Below, piece after piece: positions 21,945 through 33,531 of a stretch of 64,000 bases of DNA. The notes under the pieces are model-generated. The model did not search any database, was not told where the DNA came from, and saw only the letters and a program-made list of their open reading frames with translations. Position 1 is the first letter of the stretch. Each line of letters opens with the position of its first letter. The position numbers and the translations under genes were made by a program. The stretch is from positions 2,852,001 through 2,916,000 of the forward strand of contig CP075493.1 in assembly GCA_021613535.1 (NCBI GenBank). The letters are read 5' to 3'. This DNA comes from Adineta vaga. Its lineage: Eukaryota; Rotifera.

Positions 21945-22667
21945 ATGACACTAACGAACAGTTCCTTTAATTTATCGTTAACAAAACCTGAAACCATGTC
22001 TGAAAAGTCAATTATACCTGCTTCTCTGACGCAAAAACAAAATCAATATATTGCTAATCAACGTCGTCAAAGTCTTGAAGTATTAAACAATCGAACGCGT
22101 AATTCACGTCTCTCCTCTATTCTTCCTGACACATTAAATGAGTTTTTTCAAGCAACACAAAATATGGAAGATGAAATTCTATTACCAACACGTCTTAAAG
22201 ACATGAATATTGATGGTAAGTGTTTGTTTTTTCAAAACGAAACATTCTCGGTTTCTATAAAACAAATCTTTTCTTCTATAGAACTTATTTTTGATAACTC
22301 TAATCAACCAGATAACTGGCATGAAATCTATACATTTGTTCGTAATATAAGAGATCAACTACAATGTACATATCCATTTGCGAATGATAATGTCAGTCAA
22401 GAAGATGCTCCTTCAAATTTGAAACAGCGAAAATATTCAAATGATGATGATGGAATCATTGTTTCCGGAATGTCATCATCAACATCATCAGTTGTTTCAT
22501 CAGAAGACTACGAACAAAATTCGGCAGCCTCATCTATTCCTGGCTCATTTGAAACAATCAAAGATGAATTAAAATATCATTATTATGGTCTATTTCAATC
22601 ACTTAATAATCTTACATTAATGGCTAATCGTGTCAAAGACAAGTATCGTGAAGAAACAAATTTGTAA
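21945..22667 (+). CDS. Spot14/MID1IP1 (THRSP) family protein
   Basis: Two exons (21945-22215, 22282-22667) give 218 residues. The N-terminal helix LNEFFQATQNMEDEILLPTRLKDM and the C-terminal helix FETIKDELKYHYYGLFQSLN plus TLMANRVKDKYREE match the two conserved regions of the THRSP/MID1IP1 family, which binds and promotes polymerisation of acetyl-CoA carboxylase and so tunes lipogenesis in vertebrates. Between them is a Ser-rich low-complexity linker. The intron is 66 nt long and open in frame, so retention would add 22 residues without a stop. A downstream in-frame Met (MSEKSII, 18th codon) could be the real start. Confidence 0.8.
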   Translation: MTLTNSSFNLSLTKPETMSEKSIIPASLTQKQNQYIANQRRQSLEVLNNRTRNSRLSSILPDTLNEFFQATQNMEDEILLPTRLKDMNIDGKCLFFQNETFSVSIKQIFSSIELIFDNSNQPDNWHEIYTFVRNIRDQLQCTYPFANDNVSQEDAPSNLKQRKYSNDDDGIIVSGMSSSTSSVVSSEDYEQNSAASSIPGSFETIKDELKYHYYGLFQSLNNLTLMANRVKDKYREETNL

Positions 22668-23625
22668 ACAATTCAATAGAAGAAAAAACGCAAACGATTC
22701 TTGTATAATTTTTATTTCATCAGATGATCATGTATATTATCAGTAATAGTCTTTCTATTATTCGGCATAGAGCCATCTGTTTTTTTTTGTATAATTATTA
22801 TTAATATTAATATTATTATTATCTCAACGCCCTTTTTCTTCACTAATGAAAATCTATTTTGCCTCTTCTATACACATTTAATTTCAATCGTATAAACGAA
22901 AGCGATGCAGGTGGTTACGGTTGAATAACTATGTGTCAGTCTTTCCCACTCAATGGTTTGTCTTATAATGGGTAATTCTATCTTTCTCTTTCGATGAAAT
23001 GATTACGCATTTTAGGCCGCTATTGATATTGTATCTTTCGAAAAAAAAGCCCCATGTCATCGTTTCAAATATTTCTTTGTCATATGGGATAATAGTTATG
23101 ACTCGTGTAATAATCCGATTACTAGAAAAAGAGTAACGATGATAAGACAAATATAAATTTATTCTACTTTTGTAAAAGAAAGAAAAGAACGGGAATATCT
23201 TACCGTAACTCTGATTTAAGTAAGTGTATAAATTTTCCTACTTTCAATTTATAAAAAAAGAATCTCGAAAATAAAGACAAATATTATCATTCGATTATTG
23301 ACGAAGCTTCCCTACAATAAGGATGAATATTGACATTTTATAAATCGATCATCTATTCAAAAACGAATGTCTACAATGATAAAATCAAACGAAAATATCT
23401 ATTAATATTTGTGCAAATATATCTAAAGCTAATGAATGTCTTCAACAGATATAAGTATTACCTATGCCAGTCGAATTTAATTTTTGAGAAAAAAAACTTT
23501 CAAACACATAGATGCAGATAATATATCCCTTATACTCTTTATCTCAGTCAAATTTGAGTAATACGAATGTTACTCATCAGATACAATAGTATAGTAAAGA
23601 TGATTACTCACTTTATCATAAAAAT

Positions 23626-23877
23626 TTAATAATAGACTAAAATGAAATTCGTTAAACGATGTGACCTACGTTGTATTTTATTCAATAGAATGATTAATAC
23701 TTTTCGTTCTTGTTTCCATTGAATAAATATACATGGATCTTTCGATATAATTCCGTATTGAGTTGCTATCAAAATAATAGAGCACCAATCCTGTCGAGCA
23801 TAGTAACCGTAAAGTATAATAAATTCATTTTCTGTCATACACAGTGAGATGGCGCTATGAAACACTAAAAAAATGTT
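23626..23877 (-). pseudogene. Possible coding remnant or orphan exon
   Basis: On the minus strand a TTTTTTTAG acceptor-like site near 23870 is followed by about 80 open codons rich in Ile, Tyr and Trp (includes ILYGYYARQDWCSIIL and a WKQERK end). I do not recognise the family. Upstream there is a short ATG frame (around 23935-24010) but I could not join it in phase. It may be a decayed gene fragment, an unannotated small gene, or chance. Confidence 0.2.
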
Positions 23878-24177
23878 AAATTTTAACTCAGATATGAATT
23901 CTATGTGTCATAGTATATCAACTTCAAATTGAGATCTATTCAAGTAGAAACGAATTTCCATGAGGGTATCAATGCTTGAATGAACATTCATATTCTTGAA
24001 AATTTATGAGAATAATAAATATTACAAGTTATACTCGGTACATTCAACCGATAAAGAAATCCATTTGAATTGATAAAAAGATTATTTGACAGATTTTTGT
24101 GATTTTATCGAGTTTGTATCAACAAAATTAAATGCGAACAAGTTTTCAACTAGAATCAATTGCTATTGTCTGTTCAT

Positions 24178-24208
24178 TTCTTCTTCTTCTTCTTCTTCTT
24201 CTTCTTCT
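24178..24208. repeat. (TTC)n microsatellite
   Basis: About ten TTC units in intergenic sequence. Confidence 0.9.
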
Positions 24209-24385
24209 CATTCAAATTGCCAAGGATGATGAATAATTGGTGTAACAACATATGTTACGAAAAACAAAGTTGTATACATGTGTGTATATATCCACAAATA
24301 TAGTTATTATCAGGGAAGAGGGAAAAACAATATAATCTACTTTACAATCAGAGGGAAAAGATATGATTGAACTCAAAATGATTGT

Positions 24386-24986
24386 TCACATCATAGAAGG
24401 ATCTGGGACTCCATATCGTTTGAGATACCATTCCATATAAGCTTTTTTTCGTTTTTCACGTGTTGCAAAATATGTTGGATATTGTGCTTTTTCCAATGGA
24501 TGCCAAGAATCAAGTGCCTTTTGAAGAAAAATCAATTGATATTGAAAATATATCAAATAAGATTCGACTTACAGAATCATCTGGAGTAGGAAAACGATTT
24601 TCAGCAATACCCAATGGTGATTCAGGAACTATAAAAACAAATATTATTCAAATATTCAATAATGAAATAGAATACATACAATTAAAATTTTCTGTATGCC
24701 AATACATTGCTTTTTTTAGTTCTTCTTCGCCAGCAATTAATAATCGTTTAGCTTTCATTAAATCTTGAACATCTTTATTCGCATCTAAACGAGCTCGATA
24801 TTCTACCATACGTTGACGATAGGTAAGTCTATGAATTAAATAGAAAAACAAAGCGATAATATAACTAAAATATTGAAATTAATACCGATTTGGCCATTCT
24901 TCACGACGAGCAAGTGCAAATAATGCTTTATATAAACGACACACTCGTTGTGAATGTGTTATAAAAGTTGTCGGTAAATTCGACAT
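24386..24986 (-). CDS. NDUFB9: NADH dehydrogenase 1 beta subcomplex subunit 9 (complex I B22, LYR protein)
   Basis: Four exons on the minus strand (24986-24886, 24828-24680, 24628-24573, 24517-24386) join to 145 residues. The LYR-family N-terminus is clear: ITHSQRVCRLYKALFAL, then YRQRMVEYRARLDANKD. The mid and C-terminal parts follow NDUFB9: LIAGEEEL, FPESPLG, then LDSWHPLEKAQYPTYFATRE. The protein is an accessory subunit in the membrane arm of mitochondrial complex I. It is shorter than the human protein (179), lacking the extended Pro/Arg-rich tail. A TATATTTAG acceptor-like site lies 20 nt before the ATG. Confidence 0.93.
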
Positions 24987-26931
24987 GTTAAAAGAAATAA
25001 AGTAGTCTAAATATATACATATTCCGACAAGCTGTTTATTTTCTTATTTATTCTCACCAATGAAAATCTTCGATGCTATGATTGGTGAAGAATCAAACCA
25101 TTGAAAGATTCTTTATTCCAATGTAATAATGTATATTATAGTCTCATGCTGTTCTTCTTGTATCGTATGTATTTATTTACATTCTTTTTTTTGTTGCAAG
25201 ACTTTGACACGTTTCTTTTTCTCTTTTGTGACTATTCACCAGCTGTCAAATTTAAGCTTTATATCCTATTTAATAAACCAGAACAAGATCGATTTTCATT
25301 CTCATGAATATAAATTGCATGAAATGATACAGACAACATTGCTTTTATATTTATTCTAATAAAAATGAATTGTTTTCTTTTTCTCTCTCGAAATAAATTA
25401 CAAGATTTCATTTGTAAACAAAACAAAAATATCTAATCATTAGTTAAGTACAGAATATTCTAAAACAGTAAGTATCATTTGTATCTTTTCAAATTATTGT
25501 TTTGTACATGTATATACATATATCTTCGACAAGATGTATTACATATATTAGCATAAAAGTAATGACCGACATATGCACGTCTAGATGAGTGAATCCAAGA
25601 AGGCATCCGTTTGAGTAATATGTCATGTTTCCTGTTTCTCTCACACGTTTTTTTTCTTTCTTGATGCATTTCGAAAATACTTAGAATTAAGTGAGATTTT
25701 TCTTTTCTTATAATTCAAGACAAGAAACGAATGACATTGAATGTCTCGTTTTTTTCTGTTCTTTATTGATTATTAAAAGAAATAGAAGAAATGAGTTACA
25801 AGTGACATTATCTATAATATCTCATTGTATGCGTGTCTGTTAGCCTGACCAACAAGAAATTGCAGAGTAGAGAATGAAAAGAATCCGATCAAATGGAGAT
25901 GCACACATTGTCACCACCATCTTCAACGGATATGTATGTGGCAAAAAAAGAAGGGGTGATGTTTAATGATGAGAATGCACTAAGGCATCCAACATCTACA
26001 CGGAGGGTGCGATCATCAACGAGCAAGAGAGAACGAAAAAGACGACGACGACGCTGATAGAGTAGGAGGAGGAGAAGAAGAAGGAGAAGAACTGGTATGT
26101 TGAGCAATTGTCTTTCTCTAAGATATACTACGATGACCGACTTTGTCGTTACTCTGCTATTCCAGTTCTAGAAAGCTAAAAAAGAAAAAAGAGAGTGAAA
26201 GAACAGAAAAGAAAGAATCGATAGTCGAAGTAGTAACATTGTCAGAAAGAATATGTTGTATTGTCAGTCGTCATCAGTGTCGTAGAGCAAAAAGACAGAT
26301 AATTTAGTGGAAATAAGAAAGATGATAATAAACAACAAAGATAATCGGTCAGTATTGAAAAAAAAGAAGAAGAAAGAGAGAAAAAACAATATCCTTGTTC
26401 GATGTCATAATTGTCTAATCGATCGATTGTCTAGTGTGTATATGTATATGTTTTTTCTCTCCCTCTCTCTCTCTCTATGTCTCTTCTGTATTCAACCCGC
26501 CTTCGCATTTATTATATACATGATGTATACATTTGGTTTTTATGTTCATAGACTCTTCTTCTTTGGTTTTTTTCTTCTTCTTCTTCTTTTATTCACATCA
26601 TCAATCATAGGACGATTGCAAATAATAATCAACATTCAATAGGAGACAGAGTGAAGGGATGTTATTAGTGACTAAGAACTAAAATGAGTTGATGGTTGTT
26701 AAAACAATTGATGAGAAGCACATGTATTGTACTCATCCTAATTTCTTTTAAGCAAAGAAAACAAATTGAGATGATGTTACAATCTTAATCTTTTCATTTT
26801 AGATTAAATGTATAAAAAATTAAAAAATTGAAGTAAAAACGATTCGTTTACTTATTTTATTCAATCATGACAACAATCGAATTCAACTGTTGTCTTCGTT
26901 TTTGCTTTAAGTATTCTTAATATAAAACACG
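24987..26931. other. Long divergent intergenic region (NDUFB9 / FARP)
   Basis: 1.9 kb, mostly low-complexity AT-rich sequence with purine-rich (about 26030-26095) and CT-rich (about 26455-26476) tracts. I saw no convincing exon. Given the position it probably holds the FARP promoter and 5' leader. Confidence 0.5.
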
Positions 26932-29900
26932 ATGACATCAACAAAAACGAAAAGTGGAAAACAAATTGCATGTAAAGTACGCATGCTCGATGATCAAGAA
27001 TTACCATTTCATATTGATGTAAGTATTCTAATTCCATTTCTTTTTGTCTTCTCTGATCAAACATGACAATAGAGTTGTTGAAAAAATACGACAAGAATGT
27101 AAAAGTCAGTCGAAGTTAATTATAATATAGATAATACGAACATGTCTATTATGATTTTGATCAGTTATTAGCAGAAGGAATTCTCATCGATATTGATTAT
27201 ACATATGTAAATTTGATTGATTATATTGATTTGAGAATAAGAAAAAAAAATTATTAGAAAATATGCTTTTCTTTTTAGCCAAAGGCAACTGGACAAGATT
27301 TATTCAATACAGTTTGCAAATATATTGAATTATTAGAAAAAGATTATTTTGGATTAGAATATCTTGATAGTCATCGAAATGTTGTATGTATCAATCGAAC
27401 AATCTTATTAACATATGGAATTTAATGTATATGGTTTTTGTTTTGTTTTGTCTAGTGTTGGCTTGAATCGGATAAACCTATTCTTAAACAAGTTTCTGAA
27501 ACGAAATTTTCCTTTTGTGTAAAGTTTTATACTCCCGATCCCGGACAATTAGAAGAAGAATTTACAAGGTAAATATTTTATATAAAATTTCTTTTAGTCT
27601 CAAAGAACTTCTTTCTTTTTCAGGTATCTTTTTGCCTTACAAATCAAACGTGATCTTGCTCTTGGAACATTATTATGTAGTGATAATACAGCTGCTTTAC
27701 TTGCTTCTTATATTGTTCAAGGTAAATTGTTTTTTGTAAAATACAAAACGTTTGATTTATTTGATTCTTGAATAGCTGAAATTGGTGATTATCTCGAAAC
27801 ATATAATAATAATCCAAGTTATTTAAATAGTCGAAAATATTTTCCTCATCAAACAGCTGAACATGAAATTCGTATAATGAATTTTCATAAAAATCATCTG
27901 TAAGTCAATTCTATCTAGAATTATCTATTAAACTTTTGTATTGAATTTAGTGGTCAACTTCCTGTTGATGCTGATCTTAATCTACTTGATACAGCACGTA
28001 AAGTGGAATTATATGGTATTAAAATGCATCCAGCAAAAGATCATGAACAAGTTAATTTAAATCTTTCGGTTGCTCATATGGGTATTCTTGTCTTTCAAAA
28101 TATAACGAAAATCAATACATTTTCTTGGGCAAAAATTCGTAAATTAAGTTTTAAACGAAAAAAATTTCTAATTAAATTACAACCGGAAGGTTATGTGAGT
28201 TCGAAGAACATTTCTTTTCTAATCTATAACAATCATTTCTTTAGGGTTATTATAAAGATACAGTAGAATTTTATTTTGATACACGTGATGAATGTAAAAA
28301 TTTCTGGAAGAAATGTATTGAATATCATGCATTTTTTCGTTGTGTAACAATTCAACGTGCACAACGTACGAAAAAGAAATTATTAACACGTGGTTCATCA
28401 TTTCGATATCATGGACGAACACAAAAAGAAATTGTTGAATATGCACGAGAAAATTATTCCAAAATTCGAACATTTACACGGTAAGAAATGAAGAACAAGA
28501 TGAAATGTTTCATACTTCTCGTTTTGTTTGTTAAAGATCTTATTCAAATACTCGTACAGTTGCACCTATAGTCAATCGTTCTCATCGTTCACCTGTTTCA
28601 ACATTAAAAACATCGGATACAGTTGAATCTGTTCGACATTCAAGAAATCAAGCACATATTTCTAATGAATCTGCTGATGTTTATCAACATGTCTATCATG
28701 ATGATTCTTCTACACATGGAAGTCGAACATTAGATTCAAGATTTAGTCGAGATAAATATGATCTTTCGGACGAACAAAATACCGATGAAGATGAAGATGA
28801 ACATATACAAAAATCAACAAATGGTGTCTCACCAACTCATGTCTATCGAAGTAGTGAACCATTTCATATCGAAACTACACAAATACAACATCCAATGGAT
28901 CAAATGCAAAAAGGTAATCTACATATTTACTTTTCTAATCACAAAAAAGTCATGTTGTTGTTATCTATTCATTCGTAGAAATAATATATAGATAGATGTT
29001 AGAAAATTTCTGAGGAAAGAAACGATGTCTTCCAGAAATTTACACTTGATTACATCTGACGAAAAGCATATTGAAACCTTCGATCCTCTTAGAACTAATG
29101 AGGTATAAAAAACTAGTTAAGAATTCATTTCCTGACAAGTTTATCTTCTCGCTAGTTATTAACATAACATCAAACATCCGACCTATTGAATGTTTTGTAT
29201 TCAATTGAAAATTTATTAATTGATAAACAAAAAAAAGGGAAAACATGAGACTAAATATAATTTGTAATCGAACTCTGTTTGAAAGATTATCCTTTGCATG
29301 GCTCAGTTGAAATCACGGGAGAGTTTCTCTATTGATAAAAACTTTTTCTCACGTCGAATATTTTTTTGTATAGAAAAAAAAATATTTTCATTGCATTTCA
29401 CTAATTAAATTTAGATTTCTCGCCATCACTTTTGCTAACTTAATAACCGATTATAAAATACAAAGAAGAAGAAGAGAGGAAAAAACCCTTGTTTCTCTTA
29501 TTCTCTCAGAGAGAAAATCCATTTACTTGATTTACTTATCAAATTTTCTTGTCATATTTACACTATGGGGAATAAACGATAGTTTTATCTATTGATGATC
29601 CGATTTATAAAGAGTATATATACTCATCGATGTTTACATGATATTTCAATCATTACTAAAGATAGATCACAAACTATTTATATATAAATATATAGATAAA
29701 ATTCAAGTCATTCTTTCTTTGCTAAGTTAGTCTTTGATGTAATTATTTTCTCTTTTTCAATTACAAAATACTGAACGAATTGGTTTCTTTCTTATTCTAA
29801 GCCTCTTTTTTCCCCTCTGATTGTTAACGTCCTTGAGTATATCAATGAAAGCAAAGCATACTTGCTACTTTTTCACAGCGTATTAGTGAATGAAATTGTA

Positions 29901-32900
29901 TTCTATTGTCTAATAACAAAAGGAATCTTATATATATATATATAGAATGTTCTACTCTTTTTTTCAAAGAAGATTCGCCAACATCAACAAATCTTCAACA
30001 AAATCGTCGTCATATTAGTGGAGCTATTAATAGTCATCGGTCTGTTCCGCCTTTGACAAGTCATACACCACCACGTCGATCATCAAACAATGAACAACAG
30101 ATCTTTTCGGCAACACAACGATTAAATCTTGGCAAACCAACAACAATCATGAATAATGATCATAATAATATTCAAAGTCCAACGAAAGCGTACTAGAGAT
30201 TTGAATTCTTATCTTTAATCATTTCTAACTTCATATTTTAGACTTGCTACGGATGAAAATATGTTTTCACTTCAACAGCCATTACCTATTTTAACACCAC
30301 CATCTCATACGAAAATGGAAGAAACTGTTGTTGATGAATCTAAAGTAATTTAAAGCGAAACATCTCGATAGATCATATAGGGTGTGTTTTTATTATAGAC
30401 TCGAACTATACCAATCATTCAAGAATATCGATCACCGAAAATACATATGAATACAATTGAATCACGAACAAAAATTAGGCAACAACATTCACGTAAGTGT
30501 TATCATCATAATCATACTTATTCTTAAATAAACTCCATTTCTTTAGCATCGAGATCAATACCATCATCATCTCATCATATCAGTCCACCAATATCAGGCA
30601 TTCCGGTAAAATTTCTTTCTTCTTTTTTTGTTTTCTCTGATAAAATATTCAAATCTTTAGCGTTTAATTGGTACTGTACCTCCGACATCTCTCTCATCTG
30701 TTGCACTTCCAACATCTGTTTCATCTACAATGATAATTCCATCTACTCATGATCGTTCATTTTTTATTTGTAAAGAACTTCTAATGACTGAACGAACATA
30801 TAAGAAAGATATTGAAGTTATTTCGGAAAATTTTCGTCGAGAATTATTACTTGCTATTAATCATCATCAAGATATCTATATGAATGATGAATATAATTTT
30901 GAAAATGAAACATTAATTAATCTATCCGATGTTCTTTTTACACATTTATTGCCTATCTATACATTTCATCTACATTTTCTTCGACAACTTGAACAAAGAA
31001 TCTCAATTTGGTAAATTTAGAAAACATTAATTTGAGAAAGGCATTGTTTTGTTTTCATTCTTTTCTAGGGAAACTCGATCCATACCGGGCAATGAATGTC
31101 TTTATACCGATAATGTCACTCAGCAAATTGGAGATTTAATGATGAATTTAATTGAAATCTTACCAGTAAGTTCATTGAAAGTTAATGATTCGCTTCTACT
31201 TAGTTTATGTTATGTTTCATAGCGATATGAACGTTATATAGAAAATTACGATCGATTGTTAACAGAATTGGAATATACGTTAAAACATAATCCACGATTT
31301 GATATTATTTATAAACAATTTGAATCGGAAAAATTTTGTTATTTATCATTTATATCATTTTTAATAAAACCATTGCAACGACTTTTACATTATGAATATT
31401 TATTTGAAAGTAAGTTTTTTCGTTTGAATAAAAACGATTTTGTTTGATATTCATCGATGATTTTTGTTTTAGAACTACTTATTCATTATAAGAATAATAA
31501 TCATGATATGGAATATCAAGATTGTTATGGAATATTTATTAAAATTCAAGATTTAATCGAGAATTTTGCTGATTCATTGACTTTATTGGTGAGTAAAGAT
31601 TAGAATTTCAAAGCAGGGAAAAATCAAGATTTATGAAACTTTCAAGTCAATCTATAGCTAAGCGAGATTTTTATCGATTTATGAATCCATGATGATTGTT
31701 CATCTCTTCCGTCAATATTGATCTATAGGTCAACAGGAAACGAAGAAGTACTATGTTGATGGATTAAAAAAGCACTTTACACTAAGAGTCTTGAGAAATG
31801 AAATATTGTACGTCAAAGAAGTTCCAATTGGTTTTGAATATCAAATAAAAGAAAACTTCGATTTTGTTTTAGTTAAATCGACAAAAATTAATTGAACTTC
31901 AACGTGATTTGATTGGTGTTGACAATCTTTCAAATCAATATGATCGAGTATATAAATTTTTGATTAACTTACTTGAAAATAAAACTTGATTTTTTCAGCA
32001 ATTTATACGTGAAGGTTGTCTTCAAAAATTCTCACGAAAAGGCTATCAACAACGAATGTTCTTCCTAGTAAATTGATTATTTTAACATAAATTATTCCAT
32101 AGAATTCTCTTGGATTTTTCTTCTCTAGTTTTCTGATGTTTTACTTTATTGTGCACGTAGTTCCAGTCCTGTACTTCAATTTAAACTTCATGGTGAACTT
32201 CCATTACGAACTATGACAGTAAGTCCCTCTTTTTTTTCTCTCTATTATTATCGTAGCATAAATCATCGTTCTTGTTATATTATTCTAGGTGGAAGACAGT
32301 GATGAACAAGTGAATATTCCCAATTCAATTACAATCTATACTGGTACTCGATCATTACTTGTGGTAGCAAGGTATGTATAATAGCACATATACATTCAAT
32401 GATTGCTATCTAGTTTTGAGTAGATTATACATAGAAAACATTTATATCTTCTTTCTTATAGTTCGGCAGCTGAGAAAACTAGATGGTTACATGATCTGAA
32501 ATCTGCTATTGATAATCTTCAAATCAATAGTGAAGATCAAAAACATTCATATACATCAACATTAAAATCGAATGGTAAGACAAAAACATTTATCATTAAG
32601 TTTTATCTCTATCGATTTATGTTTAGCATCATCTGAAAATCTCGAACATTCAGTTGTTAGTACACTTGATGATGATCCAACAAATTCAATTGATCGTTCG
32701 TGTGTTCAACATCGTGCTAATACAACGATGCATGTCTGTTGGCATCGAAATTTATCTGTATCAATCGATGATCATCGACAAACAGTTAAAAATCAATTAA
32801 GTGGATATCTTTTACGTAAATTTAAAAATTCCAATGGTTGGCAAAAATTATGGGTTGTTTTTACAAATTTTTGTTTATTCTTTTATAAAACTTATCAGGT

Positions 32901-33224
32901 AAATCTTTCGAAAAATTTCATCTTCTCTTTTTCCTATTCAATAATTTCTTTTTTTTTGCAAGGATGATTATCCATTGGCATCATTACCTTTACTTGGTTA
33001 TCGAAGTTCATTACCATCGGAATTCGATGGAGTTAATAAAGATTTTGTATTTAAACTTCAATTTAAAAATCATGTCTATTTTTTTCGTGCTGAAAGTCAA
33101 TATGCTTTTGATCGGTAAAGAAAACAAACGTTTATTTTATAACTATTTCGAATTACATATTTCTTTTATTAGATGGATTGAAGTTGTTTCAAGTGCAACG
33201 ACAACTATATCACCTAGTCAATGA
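26932..33224 (+). CDS. FARP-type FERM, RhoGEF and tandem PH domain protein
   Basis: Twenty-four exons can be joined in frame (26932-27018, 27279-27383, 27456-27568, 27624-27721, 27776-27899, 27951-28194, 28245-28480, 28537-28913, 29970-30189, 30242-30344, 30399-30492, 30547-30605, 30661-31010, 31069-31165, 31223-31409, 31473-31588, 31873-31947, 31999-32067, 32129-32218, 32289-32371, 32462-32574, 32627-32898, 32963-33114, 33173-33224), giving 1171 residues. Order: FERM ([52 protein letters not shown]), FERM-adjacent ([19 protein letters not shown]), a long Ser/His-rich linker, a DH domain ([19 protein letters not shown] ... [18 protein letters not shown]), PH1 ([20 protein letters not shown]) and PH2 ([19 protein letters not shown]). 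FARP1/2 are Rho-family exchange factors at membranes and synapses. The 1056-nt intron 8, between FERM and DH parts, is far longer than the others. Confidence 0.95.
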
Positions 33225-33531
33225 ACGCATTTCTGATAAAAAAATCTCATCTTTTCGTTTATTCTTGTTTATCTCTATGGCAAAGTGGGTTCTTTTAGTC
33301 TATTGCTTTTTATTTCTGTAGAGACACTCATAAATGTGGTGATTGCTCTAACAATACTCATCTTTTTTTCGCTCTCTCTTTTTTGTATAAAATTTTATTG
33401 TTGTTAATGTCTTGTTTGAATGCTATTAGACAAATGAGGTTTCTTTTCTCTCTCTCTCTCTCCTTTTTTTATTTCTTTTCTTGTGCAATATTATTCATGG
33501 AAAATAAGAAAAGATGATTTCGAATGTTAAA
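33225..33531. other. Convergent 3' intergenic region FARP / FOXRED1
   Basis: About 300 bp with a CT tract at about 33443-33462. No gene seen. Confidence 0.6.

Larger units (their letters stand above)
22668..24385. other. Convergent intergenic region with a possible small coding remnant
   Basis: 1.7 kb between the stops of the Spot14-like gene and NDUFB9. It holds a TTC microsatellite (about 24178-24208) and, on the minus strand at about 23626-23877, a codon-like stretch preceded by a good acceptor (reported separately). Otherwise AT-rich and featureless. Confidence 0.45.

Noticed and set aside
25889-26107. Leu-rich minus-strand open frame in a purine-rich tract
   Set aside because: Produced by a GAAGAAGGAG-type simple repeat; not a gene.
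27165-27206. Treating this 42-nt open segment as a constitutive FARP exon
   Set aside because: The protein matches FARP family spacing better without it; kept only as a possible cassette exon.
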